This document shows positions 34,416 through 42,034 of a stretch of DNA of 62,012 nucleotides, in pieces. Made by a program: the position numbers and the translations under genes. The DNA comes from Methanobacteriota archaeon. GTDB lineage: Archaea > Thermoplasmatota > Thermoplasmata > UBA10834. Each line of letters opens with the position of its first letter. Position 1 is the stretch's first letter. The notes beneath the pieces were generated by a model. It did not search any database. It had not been told where the DNA came from and was given only the letters and a program-made list of their open reading frames with translations. The stretch spans positions 1,405,130 to 1,467,141 of the forward strand of contig CP070732.1 in NCBI GenBank assembly GCA_020347565.1. Reading direction: 5' to 3'.

Positions 34416-35573
34416 TCACGAGTCTTTTCTTGCTGCGCGAATCCTAATCGCTACCAATGCGATTACAGCCATCCCCACCATAGGTATAAGCAAGCTAGAG
34501 AACTCCGGTATCGCTGCGAATTCCACGAGGAAGAGGTCGTTGGTGTCCCCGAGCACGGTACTTACCAGCAGCCAATAGGGGTCAGGCGCGCTAGCCCCAC
34601 CCGGACCAGGAAGAGCGCCTGGCGGGAGAGGGGTTGGATTCGCCGCCGTCAGATCGTTGTAGCCTGGCCACGGGTCGTAGATTAGTGCATAATCGTCCGC
34701 TGTACTCGGGGTGCCTTGGTCATCATATCCCGCTATGACTTTGTAATGACCCTGCATGGTATTCTCCGGAGGAATAGGCCATGTTAGGTCCATATTGCTG
34801 GGCCAACCACCATGATCATCCCATAAGACGGGATACAGGCCAGCTATGTACGAAGCTAGGGTCGATGCCGTCAGATTAGACGCGTCCCACTGGTTATGCT
34901 GATGATGGGGATTGATCCAATTGTCGAATGCCTTCTGGATTTCAGCAATCGATCCCCCTGTGCCGTCGAGAACTCCATAGCCATGTCTCTGGCATATCAT
35001 ATCACCCCGGACCTCACCAGCTCCAGTGTCATACTCACAATCGTCGTATATCTGGTCCTGCGGAGCCAGAGGCCCTCCACTCCTATATCCATTGATCATC
35101 TGGATACATGCGGGACCGCTGTATACGATGCAGTGTGGACAGTCATCGGGCGAACCAGTTGGGCCGTATGTATTGTCTCCAGGCGGACCACCGGGGGCTC
35201 CGCCGTACTTCACGTCGTCCCATAGAAGCGGGGGAAGGTGCCAAGGCATCCACATGCCGCACATGACGCAGGAAACTCCAGGGGCGTCCGAATGCTGATA
35301 GGACAGCGGAAACCCTGGAATGATGGTCTGCGCAGCGGTATGTGCTGGCAAATATGTTGAATCCCTGTTCTTGGACGCAAAGGAGAAGGCCCCCGCGACC
35401 ATGACCACGATTACAATCAGCACAAGCAGCGGCCGTGGCGATGAGCGCCTTCTCTCCTTCATGGGTGCAACGGCGACAGTCCTGTCGATGAGGCTCAGTC
35501 TGCCATTCCGTGCAGTGGAACCGGCTATGTGTGTCCAGCTGGAACTCGCAGAGTAAGACTTCAGTCCTCTCAT
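34416..35573 (-). CDS. Secreted C39-like cysteine peptidase with PEF-type C-terminal sorting helix
   Basis: About 385 residues with an N-terminal signal/anchor helix (about 48-67, LLVLIVIVVMVAGAFSFA). The soluble part has the C39_2-like pattern: GPACIQMINGY with the candidate nucleophile Cys, HYKVIAGYDDQG with His, and YALIYDPWPG with Asp. The C-terminus, IPEFSSLLIPMVGMAVIALV then RIRAARKDS, is a PEF-CTERM-like signal for archaeosortase processing. An extra CVMC..M pair and CPHC lie in between. ATG 35573 follows GGAGGAT; TTG 35588 is alternative. CCTTAAG in the upstream element is a likely promoter. Confidence 0.7.
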   Translation of the reverse strand: MRGLKSYSASSSWTHIAGSTARNGRLSLIDRTVAVAPMKERRRSSPRPLLVLIVIVVMVAGAFSFASKNRDSTYLPAHTAAQTIIPGFPLSYQHSDAPGVSCVMCGMWMPWHLPPLLWDDVKYGGAPGGPPGDNTYGPTGSPDDCPHCIVYSGPACIQMINGYRSGGPLAPQDQIYDDCEYDTGAGEVRGDMICQRHGYGVLDGTGGSIAEIQKAFDNWINPHHQHNQWDASNLTASTLASYIAGLYPVLWDDHGGWPSNMDLTWPIPPENTMQGHYKVIAGYDDQGTPSTADDYALIYDPWPGYNDLTAANPTPLPPGALPGPGGASAPDPYWLLVSTVLGDTNDLFLVEFAAIPEFSSLLIPMVGMAVIALVAIRIRAARKDS

Positions 35574-35622
35574 ATCCTCCTTCCCCAAACCTGATTTGTC
35601 TCATGTGGCTTAAGGCCTTCCC

Positions 35623-35645
35623 TTCCGCCCTCACGGCCTTTCCCA
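35623..35645 (-). repeat. Dispersed element, copy 8
   Basis: The minus strand reads GGGAAAGGCCGTGAGGGCGG followed by AAGGGAAGGCCTTAAGCC, between the 3' end of tRNA-Leu and the peptidase gene. Best match to the plus-strand copy at 4295-4327. Confidence 0.6.
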
Positions 35646-35651
35646 ACGATG

Positions 35652-35759
35652 TGCGGGAGAGGGGATTTGAACCCCCGGACTCCTTCGAGACAGGATGCCC
35701 TATCCGCATCTTCGAGGATCTTAAGTCCTGCGCTTTTGGCCAGGCTTAGCTACTCCCGC
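35652..35759 (-). tRNA. tRNA-Leu (anticodon TAA) with a 23-nt intron
   Basis: Acceptor GCGGGAG/CTCCCGC, discriminator A, D stem GCT/AGC, T arm GGGGG-TTCAAAT-CCCCT and a long variable arm identify a class II tRNA. The anticodon stem CAGGA pairs with TCCTG only when 23 nt (35697-35719) after position 37 are removed, leaving loop CTTAAGA with anticodon TAA. The site 37/38 is the usual archaeal intron position. No CCA is encoded. Mature length is 85 nt. Confidence 0.93.
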
Positions 35760-35805
35760 AGGCCCTCTATCTCCTCGATCTCGTTTAATGCTTTTCGACG
35801 GAGCC

Positions 35806-37116
35806 TCAGAAATCCTTGAGCGCCTCGTCGAGACTGGGCTCGCCTTTGACCTGAAGGTCGTACTTCACCCTGACCAAGGGTTTCGTCACGTTCTTCAGGA
35901 CCCTTCTGAGGTCTATGGGCGTTCCCGACACGACCACCTCGCTATCCGAGGAGTTTATCGTCTCCTCCAGCTCGGAGACCTGACGGCTTCCGTAGCCCAT
36001 CGCCGGAAGCACCTTCTCAAGATGGCTGTACTTTTCGAAAGTCGCCTTTATCGACCCCATGGCGAAGGGCCTCGGGTCGATGATGTCCTTGGCGCCTGCG
36101 TTCTTGGCTGCGATCATGCCTGCCCCGAAGGTCATCTCGCCGTGCGTCACGGTGGGCCCGTCCTCGATGACGAGCACCCTCTTGCCGTTGATCGCATCAG
36201 CATCCTCGACGGTGAGTGGGGAGGCGGCGGTTATCACCTTCGCCTTCGGGTTCAGCTCCGATATCACCTTCTTGACAGACTCGACGTCGTCAGGGTCGGC
36301 CGTGTCTACCTTGTTGACTATGATGACGTCCGCCATGCGCATGTTCGTCTCTCCAGGATGGTATGACTTGCCGTGCCCAGCCCTGTGTGGGTCTGCCACG
36401 ACTATGTGCATGTCGGGCACATAGAAGGGCGTGTCGTTGTTGCCGCCGTCCCAGAGTATGACATCCGCCTCCTTCTCAGCCTGACGGAGTATCTTCTCGT
36501 AGTCCACGCCAGCGTAAACTATTATTCCTTTGTCGATGTGCGGCTCGTACTCTTCTCTCTCCTCGATGGTACACTCGTGAGCATCGAGGTCCTCATACGT
36601 CGCGAATCGCTGCACCGCTTGCTTCTCGAGGTCGCCATAGGGCATCGGGTGTCTTATTGCCACGACTCGTCTCCCCTTCCCTCTGAGGATCGAGGCGACC
36701 GCCCTCGTCGTCTGGGACTTGCCGGAACCCGTCCGGACGGCGCATATCGCTATGACGGGAACCTTTGCCTTCAGTGCTGTCTGGTTCGCTCCCATGAGCC
36801 TGAAATCCGCGCCGCAGGCGTTGACGAGCGACGCCTTGTGCATGACTTCCGTATGCGTGACATCTGAGTATGCAAATACGACTTGCTCAGCCCCAAGCTT
36901 CGCGATCAGGTCCGGCAGGTCGGATTCAGGATGTATGTCTATCCCTTTCGGGTATAGCTTCCCGGCAAGGCTGGCAGGGTACTTCCTGCCCTCTATGTTC
37001 GGAATCTGCGTCGCCGTGAACGCCACCACCTCGTAGTTGGCGTTGTCGCGGAAGTAGACGTTGAAGTTGTGGAAGTCCCTTCCCGCGGCCCCCATGATTA
37101 TGACTTTCGCTCGCAT
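35806..37116 (-). CDS. cpgS: Cyclic 2,3-diphosphoglycerate synthetase
   Basis: A 436-residue protein starting MRAKVIIMGAAGRDFHNFN. P-loop CAVRTGSGKSQTTRAVA, then AIRHPMPYGDLEKQAVQRF, VIVYAGVDYE-like and ILWDGGNNDTPFY segments, DPHRAGHGKSYHPGE and a VNKVDTADPDDV G-domain-like loop. This is the archaeal cPGS family, which ATP-dependently cyclises 2,3-diphosphoglycerate, a compatible solute. GATATAAGA upstream (about 37150) is a TATA candidate and GGTGA precedes the ATG. Confidence 0.88.
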   Translation of the reverse strand: MRAKVIIMGAAGRDFHNFNVYFRDNANYEVVAFTATQIPNIEGRKYPASLAGKLYPKGIDIHPESDLPDLIAKLGAEQVVFAYSDVTHTEVMHKASLVNACGADFRLMGANQTALKAKVPVIAICAVRTGSGKSQTTRAVASILRGKGRRVVAIRHPMPYGDLEKQAVQRFATYEDLDAHECTIEEREEYEPHIDKGIIVYAGVDYEKILRQAEKEADVILWDGGNNDTPFYVPDMHIVVADPHRAGHGKSYHPGETNMRMADVIIVNKVDTADPDDVESVKKVISELNPKAKVITAASPLTVEDADAINGKRVLVIEDGPTVTHGEMTFGAGMIAAKNAGAKDIIDPRPFAMGSIKATFEKYSHLEKVLPAMGYGSRQVSELEETINSSDSEVVVSGTPIDLRRVLKNVTKPLVRVKYDLQVKGEPSLDEALKDF

Positions 37117-37257
37117 GCCCTCGTCACCAATCTGGCGGGTAATCGTTGCTCTCTTATATCTTTTGCCAACCAACGATTGCGCCTCCAGTGCCCCCTGATG
37201 CCCATGCGCACCCCTTGGAACCCGTCAAGCCTCCTGTGGAAAGGTATTCGTAAACGT

Positions 37258-37668
37258 ATGTCAATGACCCCCGCGATGGCCTACAGGATCCCTTCGGACA
37301 CAGAGATCATTCAGGCTATCAGGGATGTTCTGGATAGGTACGGCGCCATCAGCTCGCAGCGCAAGCTGACGAAGCTGGTGCTGCGTTCCCTGCACCGGCA
37401 CGACTCAGAATACACCGTGAGCGAAGAGAGGGTCAGGAGGCTGGCGATAGCGAACGATCTCGCGACGATTGAGATCAGATGCAGGGAGACAAAGGATAAG
37501 ACCTCGGCGGGCTCGTGTCCGGTCTGCGGAGGGAAGACCGCTAGGATCAAGAACCTCACCGTCTACGGGGGTTCAGTGACGATGGGCTACAGATGTCGGA
37601 CCTGTGGCTATTGGACGGGCCTGAGGAATCGGGTGCCAACTCTGTACGTCTTCTCCCCCAAATCGTAG
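37258..37668 (+). CDS. Small protein with winged-helix-like N-terminus and zinc ribbon
   Basis: About 136 residues. N-terminal part (about 12-75) is helical with YGAISSQRKLTKLVLRSLHR and VSEERVRRLAIANDL, resembling a winged helix; the C-terminal part has CPVCGGKTARI and CRTCGYWTG, a four-Cys ribbon. Probably nucleic-acid binding. Starts 37258, 37264 and 37276 are all possible. Confidence 0.6.
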   Translation: MSMTPAMAYRIPSDTEIIQAIRDVLDRYGAISSQRKLTKLVLRSLHRHDSEYTVSEERVRRLAIANDLATIEIRCRETKDKTSAGSCPVCGGKTARIKNLTVYGGSVTMGYRCRTCGYWTGLRNRVPTLYVFSPKS

Positions 37669-37726
37669 GCTCTGTTCAACAGATTTATCTCGCTGTTTGA
37701 CCTTCAGACAGGAGGAAGGGTTGCGA

Positions 37727-38656
37727 ATGAGGTTGTGGCATTTCGGACGCATGATGTCCGGCAAGGTGGAGATAAGCTCCAAGATCGGCGAACTTCTGGG
37801 GCTGGTGGACGGCAGCGAGGTGTTCAGCTCTATGTTCAAGTACGAGGTCGAAGGGAAAGAAGCATGCGAGATCGTGCTGTCCCCTTTCGGCCCCGAGAAC
37901 TACCGCCAAATCGCCTACGTTACGATTCAGGTGAGGGATGAGCCCGGGGCGCTTGCGCAGGCGTCTCAGTTCCTCAAGTCGCTGAACATAGACATACTGA
38001 ACTCTGAGACGATCAGCTCCATACCCGGCGCTGTGATGATATGGGAGATGCTCGTGGACCTGTCGTTCTACGGCGATTCAGTATCCCTCAAGGCGGAGTT
38101 CGAGAAGGCGAAGGCCGAGAAGAGCCCCGCCGTCGGCATGGTCGATTGTCTGCGCGTCGAGGATTCGGACCTGGCGACACGCTACACGAGAGGTGCGGCG
38201 CTCGACAGCGAGAGCGTCAGAACGAAGGCTCTGCGCAGGACGGAGAAGAAGGCGACCATCGTCGAGGGCGGGTCGTTCCAGGTGCCACAGGCGTATCTCA
38301 GCTTCGTGGGAAGGGAGTCCGCGCCGGTGATGCTCATCGGAGACCTCGACTCGTGGGTTCTGTCAGTGGTCTTCCTGGACGACGATGTGCGGCTGTTCAG
38401 GATGAAGATGGACCTTCCGGACAGGCCTGGGTCCATCCACGAGATCATGACTGTTCTTGCCGACGCATCCGTGAACGTCGTCGCGGGGTATACGAACGTC
38501 CTCGTCTACTACGAACGCATGACGTGCGAACTCGTCGCGGACCTCAGGCGGTCGGCGTACGGTGACGCGGAGGGCGCTCACGCAGCCCTGACAGAGAGGA
38601 TATCAGCTCTGGGCGCTCAGTTCTCACTCGTCGACTTCTCCCCTGTCGACTTGTGA
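37727..38656 (+). CDS. Two-ACT-domain regulatory protein
   Basis: A 309-residue protein from ATG 37727 with AGGAGG 10 nt upstream. ACT-like domains at about 75-145 (VTIQVRDEPGALAQASQFL) and 235-305 (MKMDLPDRPGSIHEIMTVLADASVNVVAGY), joined by a linker and preceded by a short N-terminal region. A small-molecule sensor without a visible effector domain. It overlaps the convergent gene by 33 bp, which is long for this genome. Confidence 0.75.
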   Translation: MRLWHFGRMMSGKVEISSKIGELLGLVDGSEVFSSMFKYEVEGKEACEIVLSPFGPENYRQIAYVTIQVRDEPGALAQASQFLKSLNIDILNSETISSIPGAVMIWEMLVDLSFYGDSVSLKAEFEKAKAEKSPAVGMVDCLRVEDSDLATRYTRGAALDSESVRTKALRRTEKKATIVEGGSFQVPQAYLSFVGRESAPVMLIGDLDSWVLSVVFLDDDVRLFRMKMDLPDRPGSIHEIMTVLADASVNVVAGYTNVLVYYERMTCELVADLRRSAYGDAEGAHAALTERISALGAQFSLVDFSPVDL

Positions 38657-38977
38657 CAGCTCCACCTTGTGCTCCACCTTCTTGATCTCGCATTGAGGGC
38701 TGCAGATGTAGTTGTCCTCCAGCTGGACGAAGGTGATGTCGTCACCCTTCGAGAACGGTAGGTCCGTCCAGCACGCGAGCTTCGGTCCGTCCTCGACCTC
38801 GATCATGAGCAGGTCCATCGGGAACTCTCCGCCTTTGGGGAACACGCCGAGCCTGACGTATGCGAGCACTTTGCCTCGATTGGGCCAATAGGTAAGCTTC
38901 ATGTGCTTGCCACAGCGCGGACATCTCATGCGGTCTGCCACGGTTGCGAAGCCGCACTTGCATTTGTAACCCCTCAT
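38624..38977 (-). CDS. DUF35-like OB-fold protein with rubredoxin-like zinc ribbon
   Basis: A 117-residue protein: N-terminal ribbon YKCKCGFATVADRMRCPRC, then an OB-fold-like beta region (GKVLAYVRLGVFP, LLMIEVEDGPKLACWTDLPF, GDDITFV). This is the DUF35/ChsH2-like layout, often acyl-CoA or nucleic-acid binding. ATG 38977 has GGGAG 7 nt upstream. Partner unknown; such proteins usually work with thiolases, none of which is nearby. Confidence 0.7.
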   Translation of the reverse strand: MRGYKCKCGFATVADRMRCPRCGKHMKLTYWPNRGKVLAYVRLGVFPKGGEFPMDLLMIEVEDGPKLACWTDLPFSKGDDITFVQLEDNYICSPQCEIKKVEHKVELSQVDRGEVDE

Positions 38978-39270
38978 GCCGTCTCCCTCTTGGGACCTGT
39001 CGAGACCGCGTGGACACGCCGGTCGACACGCGCAGGCCCGCGCGATACTATCGGGAAGAGCATATCCCATATTTCAGGGATGCTGCTCGACCGATTCTCC
39101 ACCACATGGCTGCTGTACACATGCGGTGAATCAGGAAATAGTATTAAATTATCAAGAGGCATTCGTTGTACTCGCAGTTCGGAGCGTTTCACGCTTCGCC
39201 GCGGACTCCCCCCAGATACGCGACGGCGCGCGAACATCGCAGTGCGAAAGGACCTGCGGAGGGCACGTCA

Positions 39271-39666
39271 TTGGACCCCATCGAGGCATCGAGACTGATA
39301 ATGGACACCTACGCCGCCAAGATACTCGTCGCCTGTTCGCGCAAGCCGAAGCACGCGCTTGAGCTCAGCTCGAGACTCAGCATCCCGATAGCGGCCTGCT
39401 ATCGGAGGATACACGTGCTTGAGAAGGCGGGGCTGCTGAAGGCGGTGGACAGGGCGCTGACTCAGCAAGGCAAGAGGATCGTGCTCTATCAGTCTATGCT
39501 GAAGAACGCCTACATCTTCTTCGAGGGGGGCAAGCTCCGTGTAAGATTCCAGATGGTGACTGGGGTCACTCAGGATTTCGGCGGCGAATGGAAGGAGATT
39601 AAGCTAATCGAAGAGGAAGAGGAGGATGAATCGTCAGGAGGCCTGTTGAGGCCTCGGGAGAGATGA
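39271..39666 (+). CDS. ArsR-like winged-helix regulator
   Basis: About 131 residues from TTG 39271 with GGAGGG 7 nt upstream. Winged helix at about 8-75: ILVACSRKPKHALELSSRL, SIPIAACYRRIHVLEKAGLL and a wing. The C-terminal part is beta-rich and acidic (EEEEEDES). A TATTAAATTA box about 130 nt upstream gives a longer leader. It precedes, by 24 bp, the KaiC/GvpD-like ATPase genes and likely controls them. Confidence 0.8.
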   Translation: MDPIEASRLIMDTYAAKILVACSRKPKHALELSSRLSIPIAACYRRIHVLEKAGLLKAVDRALTQQGKRIVLYQSMLKNAYIFFEGGKLRVRFQMVTGVTQDFGGEWKEIKLIEEEEEDESSGGLLRPRER

Positions 39667-39690
39667 GTCACGCCTGGTAGGAGATGAGTT

Positions 39691-41262
39691 GTGATGGAGG
39701 AAAAGGAGGAGACAAGTTCGGTGGAGTTCCCGAAGGAGATAATCAAGTTCCTGTCGAGTCCTGGCGGACACTCATTGATAGTCCGGGGCATGGCCGGGAC
39801 CGGCAAGACCACATTGGCGCTGCAGATGATCGAGGAGTTGGCTCAGCTACAGCAGAGCTACTACATGTCCACACGTGTGTCTGACCACTCGCTCTTCAAC
39901 CAATTCCCTTGGCTCATGGACAAGGTGAAAGAAGGGGAGATACTCAAGGCGAGGAAGAAGCTGAAGAAGAAGGCCGATTCAGAGATGCAAGTGGAGAAGA
40001 TCCTGCTGGGCCTCGCCGCTATCAAGGGCGAGCTGAAGGGAGAGAAGGCGCAGGCACCGAGGGATGAGCTTCGCAAGCTTGAGGGCAACATCGAGACCGG
40101 CATAGACGAGGCCGCCCCGGCCGAGGCCTCGGGAGAGGGGGAAATCACCGTCACGGTTGGCTCGATGATGCCGGAGATAGAGATGGCGTACGACGTGGTC
40201 GACAAGGCGCTCCCGGAGCGTACACTGATCATCATAGACAGCATAGACGCGCTGGCTGAGAAATACGGCATCTCTCAGTCCAGGCTAATCAACACCTTGC
40301 AGAAGGACTTGGTGGAGGGTTGCGGGACCAATGTGGTCTACGTGCTCGAGACACCGGATCCGCTCTTGGACTATCTCGGAGACGGCGTCCTCTATCTGTC
40401 ACTCGACGCGACCTCGGGAAGGAGGATCCGCGAGATGGACTTGCTGAAACTGAGAGGCTGTGAGATCAGGCAGCCGAAGTATGTGTACACGCTCCTCGGA
40501 GGCAGGGTGAGGACCTTCGAGTACAGCAGGTACAGCAAGCCAGAGGCTCCGAAGGCCTTCGAGCCCGTACAGGCGCTGGATGACAAACACATGTCGACAG
40601 GCAACGTCGATTTCGACAACATGCTGGAGGGCGGACTGACCAAGGGCACGTTGGCACTCATCGAGCTGAGTCCCGGTGTGCCAGTGGCAGCGTCTTCGCA
40701 GATTGAGAACGCGATCATCTGCAACTTCGCCTCTCAGGGGCACGGAGTCATCTGGATGCCTACCAAGAAAACCGGTGCGGAGACTGCGAGGGAGGAGCTG
40801 ATAGGCTTCCTTTCCCCTGAGGTGTTTGACAAGCATGTGAGGGTTCTGGAGCCGCACGTCTCGGCCGAGGCTCCCAGAGATTATGTCACCACACTCGAGG
40901 GCTCGGATGTCCGCGTGGACGTCAAGTGGCAGGACGTCCAGTACACGCTCAAGGATTCGAAGACGCCCTACCTTGCGATGATAGGATTCGACTCGCTCGA
41001 GTCGATATACGGCCCGGATGTGCTGGACGGCCTTACCGATTTCCTGACATCGCTGCTGAACAACGGCGGCGTGTTCGTCGGCACGGTCACCCCGTCGGTC
41101 AGATCGAAGACCAAGCTGGCCGACCTTGCCCACACCCACATTCGCGTGGACAAGACCTCAGGCGTGACCGTCGTACGAGGGGAGGAGCCGTTCACCACAC
41201 CGTACGCTATGATCTCGCCGGAGGACGGGGATTTCAGGCCGCGCCTGGTGCCAATCCTCTAG
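39691..41262 (+). CDS. GvpD/KaiC-like two-domain P-loop ATPase
   Basis: A 523-residue protein from GTG 39691 (or ATG 39694) with AGGAGATGAG upstream. First RecA-like domain: Walker A VRGMAGTGKTTLAL (residues 32-45), Walker B TLIIIDSIDAL near 185. Between them lies a charged segment of about 70 residues rich in Lys and Glu. The second RecA-like domain begins near 300 (NVDFDNMLEGGLTKGTLALIE) but has a degenerate P loop (LSPGVPVAAS). Resembles the archaeal GvpD/KaiC families, which sense or signal via ATP. No gas-vesicle genes are here. Confidence 0.75.
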   Translation: MMEEKEETSSVEFPKEIIKFLSSPGGHSLIVRGMAGTGKTTLALQMIEELAQLQQSYYMSTRVSDHSLFNQFPWLMDKVKEGEILKARKKLKKKADSEMQVEKILLGLAAIKGELKGEKAQAPRDELRKLEGNIETGIDEAAPAEASGEGEITVTVGSMMPEIEMAYDVVDKALPERTLIIIDSIDALAEKYGISQSRLINTLQKDLVEGCGTNVVYVLETPDPLLDYLGDGVLYLSLDATSGRRIREMDLLKLRGCEIRQPKYVYTLLGGRVRTFEYSRYSKPEAPKAFEPVQALDDKHMSTGNVDFDNMLEGGLTKGTLALIELSPGVPVAASSQIENAIICNFASQGHGVIWMPTKKTGAETAREELIGFLSPEVFDKHVRVLEPHVSAEAPRDYVTTLEGSDVRVDVKWQDVQYTLKDSKTPYLAMIGFDSLESIYGPDVLDGLTDFLTSLLNNGGVFVGTVTPSVRSKTKLADLAHTHIRVDKTSGVTVVRGEEPFTTPYAMISPEDGDFRPRLVPIL

Positions 41263-41301
41263 GGCCAGCGGCTGGGCTCGACGGAGGCAAAGGGCAGGAG
41301 A

Positions 41302-41991
41302 ATGTTTCCGGCAAGACATTCCATACTGATAGCAGGCAGCTCAACAGCAGGCCTGGTCGAGTTCTCCTGCTACCTCGCCTCGACGTACCTGCAAAGCGAT
41401 CAGCGAGTTCTATTCATCGCCGCCGACGTCCCGATCGATCAGCTCAGGGGTCAATTTGCGCGATTTGATATAGACGCATCGGAGCGCGAGGACGACGGTG
41501 AACTAGCGTTCATCGAGTGCGTGTCGGCCGCGGCGCAGGGGGACTCTGGCGGAGAGCCGAAGCGTACGTGTGACATGAAGGACCTGGAAACGCTCCTCCG
41601 AACGACTGATGAGATGTTGTCCTCCCTCGACGAGTCGTTCGCAAGAATCGTCCTGTATTCGGTCACTCCTATGTTCATGTACCATGACCAGGACTCGCTG
41701 TCGATATTCTTCGAGACGCTGTCCCTCAAGGCGAAGCGGTACGGGTCCCTAACAGCCGTGATTCACAACGACGTGCTGACAGAGACGCAGGTGGGATGCA
41801 TCGAAGCCGTCGTGGATGGCGTCATAGATGTCAGGGTGGACGCCGACTTCAGGAGGTACGTGATGATCAAATGCATAGAAGGCCTCACGGTGAAGCCTGC
41901 ATGGGTCCCAATCGAGGCGATCAAGGGGGAGGAAGCCGGGGCTGGCGCATTCCTCAAGTGGCGCAGAGGCGCCTCGGATGACGCCGACTGA
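41302..41991 (+). CDS. RecA/KaiC-fold protein lacking a P loop
   Basis: A 229-residue protein with GGAGA just before ATG. It follows the KaiC fold (ILIAGSSTAGLVEFSCYLAS, RVLFIAADVPIDQLRG, IVLYSVTPMFMYHDQDS) but the Walker A position reads GSSTAG with no Lys-Thr. Probably a catalytically dead partner of the ATPase encoded 39 bp upstream. Confidence 0.7.
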   Translation: MFPARHSILIAGSSTAGLVEFSCYLASTYLQSDQRVLFIAADVPIDQLRGQFARFDIDASEREDDGELAFIECVSAAAQGDSGGEPKRTCDMKDLETLLRTTDEMLSSLDESFARIVLYSVTPMFMYHDQDSLSIFFETLSLKAKRYGSLTAVIHNDVLTETQVGCIEAVVDGVIDVRVDADFRRYVMIKCIEGLTVKPAWVPIEAIKGEEAGAGAFLKWRRGASDDAD

Positions 41992-42034
41992 GGTCGTGAC
42001 CGGCCGCTCCCCGCGCGTGTGCGAGCGCGGTGTA

